Shown piece by piece: positions 24,554-34,708 of a DNA stretch of 64,000 nucleotides. Origin of the DNA: Cucumis sativus (Eukaryota; Streptophyta; Magnoliopsida; Cucurbitales; Cucurbitaceae). The DNA is taken from assembly GCF_000004075.3 (NCBI RefSeq), contig NC_026655.2, positions 2,666,001-2,730,000 of the forward strand, given 5' to 3'. The translations under genes and the position numbers were made by a program. Position 1 is the stretch's first letter. The number at the start of each line of letters is the position of its first letter. Under the pieces are notes generated by a model that searched no databases, was not told the origin of the DNA, and saw only the letters and a program-made list of their open reading frames with translations.

Positions 24554-27500
24554 TTTCAACATAACCACGCAATCCCTTACTTAGACCTCACCCCTTATTA
24601 CTCCTTCCTTTCACTCTCTCCACTTGTCATTGCAACTTGCCCCTTTCCATCTTTCTTATTATAGTTTTACATTTTTTTTTTAAATATTGTTTTTGTTTCG
24701 TCCACTCGAATACAACTCGACTCATTTATTTTTTTTACCTTCCACTTATTATAGTCTCTATCGTTAAACTAGGACTAACAAGTAAAATATGATCAGACAC
24801 GGTAAATTTTATAAAAGGAGAATTGTTATTTTTAACTCAAAAATATTCTTTTATCATTCAAAGATTCATTCATATTTAAGTATCTCACTTTCATTGCTCA
24901 AACTAAAAAGGAATTAAAATATTTGTTTAAAAGAATTAGCATGTGTCAAGTGAATAGTCTTTTTTCAAGGTAAAATTTTTTTTCTTTAATATTTCTAAAC
25001 CCAATTTTTACAACTTTGTAAAAAGAGGAAAAAGAGAAAGAAAATCTTGAAAAATATCTCATGACCACCTAAGTGGTAATTGCTATATTAAAGTATATAT
25101 ACATACGTGTGTGTGTGTGTATGATGAGACAAAACAGTGTTTAAAGTTTGAGGAGGAAAAGATTTAGGGAAGAAAGGTTTAGAAGAAAGAGACAGTCAAG
25201 GGACCATTCAATTATTCCACAGGTTTTTGAGACTTTTCTTTACGACGGATTCTCCGCGTAAAATTATGATACAACAAAGAAAAAGTAGTTTTTCACTAAA
25301 TATGTTAGTTTTTGTTAGGTGAATTACTTTTTAACAAATATACATTGATTATTATCTTCAATTATATATGGTTAAAAATAAATCCAATAATGAAAATGAC
25401 ACTCAATATTAAATATTCATAAAATATCTCTAAAGTATTTTACAAATACTTGCAGAACATAATACTAATAAAAAAAGTCTTTTAAGTCCCTAAAACCAAT
25501 TTCCATAACTCAGTTTTAGAGTAACTATTAATAAGTATGTAGTTTGGAAGTAAAAATAACTCCATTATTAATCTAAATAAATTTAATCAATTCTTATCCA
25601 AATTGGTTAAATGACAACAATTATAATCTATATGCAAATATGTACAGACAAAAATTAATTTTTTTTTTTTATAAAAAATTACTCAATAAACAAATAGTAT
25701 TAGTACGAACTAAATTTAAGAGTACCCAATTTAGGTAGACAGTTTCACACCTTTTAATTATATACACTTTTTAAGAAGAGATTTTTTTTTGCCAGATATT
25801 CATGTTTGAGATTTTTATTTCTCTTTTTAGTGAACTTTCTCACGAGAATCAAGAGAAGATGACCTTAAAAAAGAATAATAATAGGAAGAAAGAAAGAAAG
25901 AAGGAAAAAAATCTCATCTCATGGTTTGAAAACAAAGTGGCATGTTCTTCTTAATTCTTCACACAAGTATTCTATTGACAATGAAATGATGACACAAGTT
26001 GAATACTCTATTTTTCTTCTCTTTTAAAATAATACAAGGCCTTTGTGTTACTTTTAATAAAAGCATCTACGTCATATTCCTAATAAATCGATTTAATTTA
26101 ATTTTAAGGTTATATTAGACACGTAATTTACTTATTTATTTATTCCATCAATCTATTTTTAAAATGATTTTTTTTTTCAAGGACCTACTAGGTTTAAAAG
26201 TAAAAATTTAAGAACTTATTAGATACATGTTAAAATGGAAAGATAACAACTAATTCAACCAAAAATGTTTTATCACTAGTTTTTTCTTATTACGTAGGCA
26301 AAGGACGTGGAACATGACTCTAAGTGAGTATTTAAATGTAGAAAAACTAGAATGAGTGATAAAACATGAACCCTCGACCCTAAACTTAGAGACGTCTACT
26401 GTTACCACAAACTATAATAAACACTTTCATTAGTTATATTTTCGATTTACCACTAAAGTTTTGTCACAGTTAACAGTAATTTCGACCTCCCATTACCTAA
26501 CCAAACAAGTCTTTTCAGTGTAATTTTTTTAAAAGTTCATGGCATGATTTTTCTTTTAGATTTTTTTTATAAAAGAAAAATCATGTCTATACAAATCATT
26601 TCCATCTGTTTATTTATTATTACTTTTAGTTATAGTTTTTCATTTCTACAAAGTATTTTTAAAACCTTAGTCAAAATTGAAAAGAAAAAGAAAAAAAAAC
26701 AGAAAAGTCTCTTTTTTCCCCTAATACCGATCTCTGTTTAGTGTTCAAATTTCAGCTATTACATCACCATATCTGGAATAAAAATTAAACAAAGAAAAAA
26801 AAGTTTATCAAACAAGTTATGTAGTTTCTAAACCTTTTCCATGTTTTTGTCAAAAGAAAAATCTTTCTAAAAGTGGAAATAAGACAAGCTTATTTTAAGG
26901 GAGAAAACGACAATAATAAAAGAGAACGGTTGTCAAGGAAAAGTTTGCATTTGCCCCTCTTAAATAAATTTTAGAAAATAATCTTACAAAAAGAAATAAC
27001 AGGTTCGATTCTCATACCTCACATATTACTAAAAGAAAAGGTATTAGATCGTAACACTATGTATTTACTAATAATCCACAAGCTTGGTTGATACGAATTT
27101 GAGAGGTCATGGTCCTACTACTAGGCATAGTTAACTTTCTGTGTCTAATAAATCTTTTTAGTTTTAGTATCACCAAAGAAAATGCTAGGCAAAATGATTA
27201 AAAGTATGCTTAAAATTCAGACCACAGAACAAAAAGCTAAGGAATTGATGAAAAATAATCACTACCTCGTCAGATTATATGGAAAAAGAGGTCGATGTGA
27301 CTTTGATTGCAACGTTTCTAATCTTTTTCCTTTCAGCAAGAACGTTTGTGTATATTTAAACAAACCCAAGATATGGTCTAGATCCTCAGGGTGGAAATGA
27401 TAGTACCAAAGTGATAGAATAGAAAGCTTTACCTGATTACTTGTAACCACTAGGCCAAAGTAAGCTGTCTCTGAACTTTAATTGCGTTTCACCACCTTTA

Positions 27501-28057
27501 TGACAAATAGTTACCTACAAATCAGAAAAGCAAAAAGAAATAGTGAACAAATGTCATGACTGAATTTGCAGGTTAACGTTCCCGTTTAGACAAATATTCG
27601 CCACAAGATTACACAAACACTAGCTTTTACCAGATACTGTGCCCTCTCTTTCTCCTAAAAGCACAGTGGACAATGTTCCTCAGAATTGCTTCCGGATAGG
27701 TTATAAGTCCAATCTGACAGTTAAATAAGGCTTACAACTGAAACATGAATGTTATGCATGAATTCGAGAAGTCCATGCCGAATGGAACAGACCTCAACAG
27801 AGGAGCTGTAAATGCATTCAGCCATGTTTTGGAAGGTCTATTTCTTTCAGATTTCATGGTTTTGAAACCACATTTACGCACATGATTTTTACCACGAGGA
27901 AAAGCATGATGACTCTAGAATAGAGTAATAGGATTGGATGTTTCGGACATCTGATCTCTACGCGAAAAAACCAAGCTTTTACACCAATCAACTTGATTTA
28001 CATTTTGCAAATATCTCTCCAAGTCTGTCTGGACCAAGCTATCTCTAGGTTGGTTAG

Positions 28058-30097
28058 TTAAATCCTTGGAAGGGGATTGTCTGTCTCATTTTGATGTAAT
28101 TTGTGAAGAATCCTCCAAGTTACAGCATCAGGTGCTAACCCATTTTTTCTCATCTCTTTGACCAGTCGATATGCTTCTCCTTTCAATCCCAACTTACACG
28201 CAGTATTGATCACAATATTGTAGCAAAATATAGTTGGGGAAACCCCCGAATCAGATAGTTCGTATAGGAAATGGCAAGCTTCGTTAAATTTGCTGGAGTG
28301 GCAAAGCCCTTTTAGAATAGCTGAATAAACAAAACTATCATGGATCTTTGATGGCCAGACTATATCTTTCCAGAATCTCTTAACTTCTTCAATTTGATTA
28401 CAATCGCATAACCCATCAATTACCACAGCATAAGTAGTGCTGTCAGCTTGGATGCCATTTCTGACCATTCTGTCAAAGGTATTCATTGCTTGGTTTGCCT
28501 GTTGAAGTTTAAACAAACCTCGAATAGTGGCATTATACGTGATAACACCTGGCACAATGCCTTTTTCTGGCATTACCTTATACAATATATCAAGAGATTC
28601 CCGGATCCTCCCAACATTCAGTAAGCCAAATATAATAGTTGTGAAGGTCACATGATCAGGGGTACAGAATTTACCACCAATCATATCGTTTAATACCTTT
28701 AGAGCTTCTTCAATGCTTCCAACCTTGCAAAATCCCTTGATGACTGTATTGAGGGTAATGACATCAGGTTGACAATTAGTTTGAAGCATTTCAACAAGCG
28801 TATTTAAGAGCTCAGTTGAGTTATTTGTAAGGCAGACAGCTCTCAAGTATATGTTGTAAATTCTAGTTCTATCCACACCTTGTTTATGTATCATTATTTG
28901 AAGAACTTCCTTAGCCTTTTGGGTGTCTAGCTCTTTGCAAAGACCTTCTAAAAGAACCTTATACGTATGTTCAGATGGTGAGTAACCAAATTCAACTCCT
29001 TCTACTAACAATTGATAAGCCCGCATACAACCTCCCTCCTTGCTAAGCCCATGAATAATAGAATTATATGATAGCAAACCAGGATTAAGACCCTTCTTCC
29101 TCATTATATAAACAATTCTTGAGGCTCCATGATATCTTTTAGCTTTGCAAAGTGAATCTATCATCTGCCCATAGGCAAATTCCTCAGGCACACTCTGCCC
29201 CTGAGGCATATCTTCTGCAATTGTAAACACCTCGTGGAAAGAACCCACTAGGCACAAAGAATCAACAAGATGGGCAAAAGCTGCATTGTTCACAGAGGAG
29301 TCCAATTCTCCCTTCATTCTCTCCCAAAGGTTACATATCAACGCCTTCCCAGTTTCAAAATCTCGCTTGTAAAGAAACCCATTAATTAAAACACTGTATG
29401 TAAGTGAATTAGGCTCCACATAATTCCCAGGCATTTCGTCAAACAGTTTCTCGGCAGCAGATACATTACAAACACGGCAGTATCCATCAATCAAGGCAGT
29501 ATAGGAAACAACATTTGGACAATGCCCCCTACTCTTCATATCAAATAAAACCCTATGAGCTACATTCGGTAGTGAAAACGAACAAAACTGATCAATCAAA
29601 CGGTTATAATTCACTATAGAAGGAACAAACTCAGGCTTAGCATCAAACAAACAAACAAGCAAACGCAAGGTGCAATACGGGGATCGATAATCAAGTAAAC
29701 GAGCAATAAGAACATTACAAGTCCGTTCATCAGGCACACACCGAGAAGCAATAGAGAGCATAAAACGGCAGTGCGCTTCATGAAACCGGTGTGCATCACA
29801 GAGACCATGGATTACGCTAGCGAGATTGAGAGGGTGAAATTGGTAGCCGTGAAGGCGAAGGGCGTCAAGTAACTGAAGCGCTTCATCGACGTTTCGATCC
29901 TTAGTACAGAGGCCGTGAATCTTCTTCGTCCAGTAAGAGACGTCGGCGACGCTCTCCTCCGGTGCCCATTCACGGCTGTCTGATCCATTTTCCGGGTGGA
30001 GCCGTTGGAAATTGGCGGTTCTGGTGAAGAGAATCGAGATCGATGGCGTAATGGAAACGATTTTGATCGAGAGCGATCGGTGGGCAGCGCGAAACAT
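28058..30097 (-). CDS. P-class pentatricopeptide repeat protein, At3g18020-like
   Basis: Intronless, 679 aa. From about residue 50 on it is made of tandem 35-residue PPR motifs, recognisable by recurring signatures such as VVSYTALIDGYCRV, LTYSVLINGF, LLSYNSIIHGLSKEGG, ITLNTVIKGFCKVG, VTFTTIIFGLLNVG and FVYSAILKGLCHS. No E, DYW or other C-terminal editing domain is present, hence P-class. The N-terminus MFRAAHRSLSIKIVSITPSI is Arg/Ser-rich and poor in acidic residues, as in mitochondrial presequences. Landmark segments (ARIVYIMRKKGL, GGCMRAYQLL, ADSTTYAVVIDGLC, APDAVTWRIL) match what I recall of Arabidopsis At3g18020 (688 aa). P-class proteins bind organellar RNA in stabilisation, processing or splicing; the target here is unknown. 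Intact, with no frameshift. Confidence 0.93.
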   Translation of the reverse strand: MFRAAHRSLSIKIVSITPSISILFTRTANFQRLHPENGSDSREWAPEESVADVSYWTKKIHGLCTKDRNVDEALQLLDALRLHGYQFHPLNLASVIHGLCDAHRFHEAHCRFMLSIASRCVPDERTCNVLIARLLDYRSPYCTLRLLVCLFDAKPEFVPSIVNYNRLIDQFCSFSLPNVAHRVLFDMKSRGHCPNVVSYTALIDGYCRVCNVSAAEKLFDEMPGNYVEPNSLTYSVLINGFLYKRDFETGKALICNLWERMKGELDSSVNNAAFAHLVDSLCLVGSFHEVFTIAEDMPQGQSVPEEFAYGQMIDSLCKAKRYHGASRIVYIMRKKGLNPGLLSYNSIIHGLSKEGGCMRAYQLLVEGVEFGYSPSEHTYKVLLEGLCKELDTQKAKEVLQIMIHKQGVDRTRIYNIYLRAVCLTNNSTELLNTLVEMLQTNCQPDVITLNTVIKGFCKVGSIEEALKVLNDMIGGKFCTPDHVTFTTIIFGLLNVGRIRESLDILYKVMPEKGIVPGVITYNATIRGLFKLQQANQAMNTFDRMVRNGIQADSTTYAVVIDGLCDCNQIEEVKRFWKDIVWPSKIHDSFVYSAILKGLCHSSKFNEACHFLYELSDSGVSPTIFCYNIVINTACKLGLKGEAYRLVKEMRKNGLAPDAVTWRILHKLHQNETDNPLPRI

Positions 30098-30794
30098 TGC
30101 ACGCGCATTCTTGTGATGGTTGAAGCTTTAAAATTCGCGGCAAAACTTTTTCGGTTTGTCTCTTTAAACCGAGGGACTTTTTTGGCATTGGACTTCGATG
30201 TTTAATCGGCCAACAAGTTCAATTAAGGGGGTAATATTGTCATTTCAATGTACATAGGTTTGATATCGACACAAAGAGGTCATATTTGAGAGGTTCCATG
30301 GGTTTTTGTATAGACTTTCTAATGGAGGTGAGGTCGAAATTCAATTGAAAAGGACCTTTTGTTGATATCAGGTGCTTGTAATTTTACCTAAATTGTCTGA
30401 TGGATGATTATACTCCACTTGTCTTTACTCTCAGTCAACAGGTTGGTAGTGCTAAATTCGAAAGTCGTGGACAAAGTCACAGTACAATGTAGCCTTCCTT
30501 TACATTTGTTAGAAAATTGTTTTATAAAACGTCAGACAGAAAGAAAAAGCATTGAAAGCATCATTAAAAAAACATTGAAGCCTATCAATTGCAAAAAAAA
30601 AAAAATTAGATTGCAAAAAGTACAACAAAATTTGGTCAGAGATTCAACTATTTATAGTACATTTTGATTATTTTTAGGTTTGAAGTATATGAAAAGTGTG
30701 AAATGTCACGCACAAAGCTAACGACATCAAAGGGAAAGCAATAAACTAAACTAAGCATAAAACATAATGATAAACTAGTTTGAGGATGTTTGGG

Positions 30795-30831
30795 CATGCA
30801 ACCACATGCAAACGTCTTGGACAGGCATGCA
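30795..30831. promoter_or_regulatory. Cluster of three RY (CATGCA) motifs
   Basis: CATGCA occurs at 30795-30800, 30805-30810 and 30826-30831, in a locally GC-richer patch about 700 bp upstream of the PPR start and 3.9 kb upstream of WOX1. RY elements bind plant B3-domain factors (ABI3/FUS3/LEC2 type). Three in 37 bp is unusual in this AT-rich spacer; a role is inferred. Confidence 0.4.
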
Positions 30832-31914
30832 CATGATACTTCGCAGACCCTCCTCGTGTCCACTCCTTGATCCATTCTCCATTCCCCACTCAGGATCCAC
30901 GCTTCCAATCTCGCTGGACAGCACAATTCCTTATTACATTACTCGCTTCGTCCTCGATCCTACTTCTTGTCACATAGCTTCTTTAAGTGATCATTCACGT
31001 TTCATGTTTCCCAATTTTCATTCCCCAATATGCCATCTTGATTTTCAATTCTGAATAAATTTGTGATATTTTGTTATATTTATAAATAATTTGGTTCATT
31101 ATAATATATTTAAAAACAACCCACAACAAATATAGTAATGGTGTTTACTTGCCATTTAAAAACTTTTACGACTATCAGTTACAATATAAAAAATGGTGCA
31201 AAGGTCAAAAGAGGATTATGTAAGAAATTTACTCGATCTATTATTTTCATTAATTCTTTTATCAAAAATATTAAATTAATACATGAGACGAAGGAATTAA
31301 AGGATGACAATAGTGTTCAACCACGGCCGAATTAGCTATGCTCATTTAGACTTATCATTATATATTTATAAAAAAACAATTACTATATTTATTGAGATTA
31401 TTTCTAGCAAATACTTTTGTATTTCATTATCAAACATTTTATACTCGTTCAATGAATTTAAAAAAATCATTGTTTAAATTATATTCACGTTAGTGATATT
31501 TTATTTCATTTATTCAATACTTTTGTTGTGTTTATATAACATAAAATAGAATATAAACTCATAAAAATTAAAAATAAAATATGAGATGAAAGTGTCACAC
31601 TTGTCAGTATAAATAGAATTCCTTAATTATAAGATAATAGAAGTGATTGAAGTAATTTATAAATATGGGTAAATAGGAGTGTGGCAAATTATATATAAAA
31701 CAGATTAATTTGATTTTGTTGTATCAAAATGGATAAATAAAATTAACTCTCACCATTAACCAAATGAAAGTAATTTGGTATAATTTTGTGAGTAATTTAA
31801 GTAAATATAACAAAACCAAAAACATTTATGCTCTTTATATCAATAAGAAAAGTCCCCGACACCCAATTTCTTTTGTCTATATAAATTTTATACATGTGTT
31901 TGCGATTTATTAAT

Positions 31915-32400
31915 GTTAGGTCATCTTGGTACAATTAAGATTTGAGATCGAATAACTAAACTGTGAAAAATCTTTCATCTCGAAACATTAAAGCAATGTA
32001 TGCCTAAAATCATACAAAATAAAGACACAAGTCTTTCACATCTCGGTGCCATTAAGGCTCAAGATCCAATAACTAAACGAAGGATTCTTTCATCTTGGAT
32101 ATTGTATATACCCAATATCGAATGAATTAAAGGCATAATTCTTTGATCCCGAGCTATCTCAGTGCAGCTAAGGTCCGGGATCGTGTATGATTATGTATCA
32201 TGATATACATGATCGTTTAGATTTGAAAGCCATTGTTTAAAATGAAGCACAAGATCACATAGATCTACACTTCTCTCTTTTATCTTGGTGCATTGTATGT
32301 CCGATATTGAGTGAATTAAAGGCATAATTAATTCATCCTAGGACATCTTGAGGCATGGTTTGCTCGAGATCGTGTATCAAAATCTACACGATATACGATC
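31915..32400. repeat. Diverged direct repeats of unknown element
   Basis: Related segments recur about every 115-190 bp. The pattern 'CATCTyGGTGCmATTAAGG', then 'GAGATC', then 'AATAACTAAAC', then 'TTTCATCT' starts near 31920 and 32040. 'ATATyGArTGAATTAAAGGC' plus 'ATAATT' occurs near 32115 and 32305, and 'GATCGTGTAT' near 32178 and 32370. The block also contains CATGATCGTTTAGAT (32208-32222), the exact reverse complement of a motif repeated at 61468-61567. Probably transposon debris; no protein domain or clean termini. Confidence 0.5.
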
Positions 32401-32788
32401 GCGCGTGTATCACCAATTTATCGCATGTTGACTGACGTAATTATGGTATTTTATAATTTTCAAAATTGTTCACGTAAATATTTGATCAGATTGTCATATT
32501 TAAAAAAAAAAAAAAAAAAACTCTAATTTTGTGGGAAAATAAAAAATAAAAATAAGGAGAAGAAAATAGAACTATAGGGTTAAGAAGAAAAATGGGGATT
32601 GGGGGATCTTAGGGCTCTCTGACCAAAAATATGCAAAAGAAAACAAAAAAGAAGAAAGAAAAGGACGAGTCAAAGTTTATTGAGTTGAAAGGCGACTCAG
32701 TGACTCGATAACGGAGTCATACTAAAATTCAAATTTTATTTTCAGTCTACACATCAACACAACAAAGATTCTGAAACGACACCTCCAG

Positions 32789-32791
<3 letters not shown>

Positions 32792-32844
<53 letters not shown>
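32792..32844. repeat. (AT)26 microsatellite
   Basis: Uninterrupted AT dinucleotide run of about 53 bp, the longest simple repeat in the window. Confidence 0.95.
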
Positions 32845-32849
<5 letters not shown>

Positions 32850-34128
32850 CTTTTTGTCTTTTTCTATAATCACAATTCTTTCTTCTTACTATTAATAATA
32901 AATTATATATTCTTTACCTCAAGTTCGTAGGTAAGGTATAGGTTGAAAGGAAGTAAAAATGGTATTTGGAAGGTAAATTAGAAGGGGAGATGAGAAGAGC
33001 AGAAAGAAAGAGTTTTGTGTGTGTAAGGTAATTAGGGGAAGAAGATTAGTTGATGATTGGGAAGAAGAGAGGGGAGGGGGTATGTAGATGAAAGGGAAAG
33101 GGAGAAGGGAACCATGCAGGCATTTTATAAAGAAAAAATAAAGGTGTGGGGGTGGGAGGGGAAGGACTGTTTTTGCAGAGAAATGTTGGAGGAATTAAAA
33201 GAGGGGTCCATAGATGAGAAATTAAATGTATTTTGGTAGAATAATTTATGTATGTGAGATATCATATGGCTAACCCTAAACCTTTTTTTGCATAGACAAA
33301 GACAAAAAGAAACAGATCATGGAGAGTGAAAGCTCATAGAGGCAGTTGGAATGGAGAATTAACTGTGAAAGCCACTTGACAATATTACATTTTTTTTCTT
33401 CTTTTTCATTCTTATGACACACACACACACACTAGATAAGAGAGATGAAAGAGATAAATAAATAAATAAATTTGAGGTTTGGCTTCAGAAATATTGATGG
33501 GTTTGATCTTTGATGTATTTATTGGGGTTTTATGACAATGTTAGAAGATTGGTTGTTTCCTTTGATCACGTAGCCTAGCTAGCTAGTGTATAAATAGGTA
33601 CGTCTATCACTTTGATACCAAATCGTCAAGTTATAAATACTTTTAAACTTGGGATATTATAATGGACTATCTCGAGTTAAGTTTTATTTATGTATTCTTT
33701 TTGGTATATCTTAATTGTGATTTTTTCTCGAGGTTTGGAGTTCTCTCAACAAGCCTTTCTTTCCAACAACATTTCAACTAGTTATTCACGTGGATATAAA
33801 TGCATGATACAAGACAATCGAAACGTATAATTCGTTGAAAAAGCACTCAACATAGAATTGTTCTCTCAACATACATATATATCCTACTTCATTGCAAGTC
33901 GTGATCTAAACCCATCAACTTAAATTATAATTAGCTCAATCAGTTAGTACTAATTAAGATGATATAGTATGAACTCACCGGTTTGATCGAGCTGAGTAGA
34001 ATACAAAATTCAAAATTTTGTGAATATGAAATTCAAAATTTGATAGTAAAATTGAGAGAGACATTATTATTTAGAAGGCCCACAAAGAATTAATTGGAAA
34101 ATATATAATAATATAAGAAAGAGAGAGT

Positions 34129-34150
34129 ATATATATATATATATATATAT
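34129..34150. repeat. (TA)11 microsatellite in WOX1 upstream region
   Basis: Pure TA run preceded by a GA run, about 560-580 bp upstream of the WOX1 ATG. Confidence 0.9.
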
Positions 34151-34634
34151 GATGAAGGTTATGATAATATCCTCATCATCTCGTCATGTCATTTTCTGCT
34201 CCCTTATCCCCAAAAGAAAAAGAAGAAAACCCTTTCGTCCAGAATTCCACGCTTCCTTTCCTTTCCTTTCCTCTCCCCTCCTTTATTCCTCTCTCTAGAG
34301 TCTACCCCTAGTCAACTTCACCTAATACCCTAATATTATTAATCATCCCTTTACATATACATATACATATACCTACACTTTTAAATGCTTTTATATATTA
34401 CTGCCATCACCAAATCAAAGCTTCAATTCTACCACTATACTTGTTATTAAAAACATACAGATTTGATCATTTTCTTTAATTCAATCATTAAACACTTAAC
34501 CTTTTAACCCTTAAAACCTTTGTTTTCTCTTTCCTTTTTGTTCCCTTCCAATTTCATTCTACTTTCCCTCTCAGCTGTGTTTCAATTCCCAAAACCATTC
34601 CATTCCCTTCTTTACCCATTTTCATTTCTTCTAT

Positions 34635-34642
34635 TATAAATA
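34635..34642 (+). promoter_or_regulatory. TATA box of WOX1
   Basis: TATAAATA 67 bp upstream of the ATG, preceded by about 450 bp of pyrimidine-rich sequence. Predicted leader about 35-45 nt. Confidence 0.6.
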
Positions 34643-34708
34643 TTAGGCTAAAAGTTTCCAACTTTCTTCCTCTTTGAGATCACTGTGTGTCTTTTTCTTT
34701 AGAAAATA

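Larger units (their letters stand above)
22320..27960. other. 5.6-kb AT-rich intergenic region, no recognised gene
   Basis: Both strands lack recognisable coding sequence. The region contains GAAA-type microsatellites (24482-24510, and around 25885), a GT repeat near 25107, and one isolated GC-rich palindromic block at about 24517-24553 listed separately. The right end (about 27400-27960) is less AT-rich and may be 3' UTR or downstream flank of the PPR gene; nothing coding could be supported there. Confidence 0.6.
30110..34600. other. 4.5-kb spacer between PPR and WOX1 genes
   Basis: No supported gene. It contains an RY-motif cluster (30795-30831), a GC-richer patch (30780-31000), diverged direct repeats (31915-32400), a long AT microsatellite (32792-32844), a strongly purine-rich patch (33040-33210), CA and TA microsatellites near 33420 and 34129, and the pyrimidine-rich WOX1 promoter from about 34180. 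The two genes diverge, so both promoters lie here. Confidence 0.65.

Noticed and set aside
27182-27400. 72-codon plus-strand frame downstream of the PPR gene
   Set aside because: No recognisable motif, promoter or conserved context; likely chance in a slightly less AT-rich flank.
30648-30926. 92-codon Cys-rich minus-strand frame in the PPR-WOX1 spacer
   Set aside because: It covers the GC-richer RY patch, but the cysteines follow no known pattern and half the frame is hydrophobic filler; kept only as a regulatory candidate.
31915-32400. Regularly spaced direct repeats considered as a CRISPR-like array
   Set aside because: Units are long, diverged and irregularly spaced in a plant nuclear context; transposon debris is far more likely.
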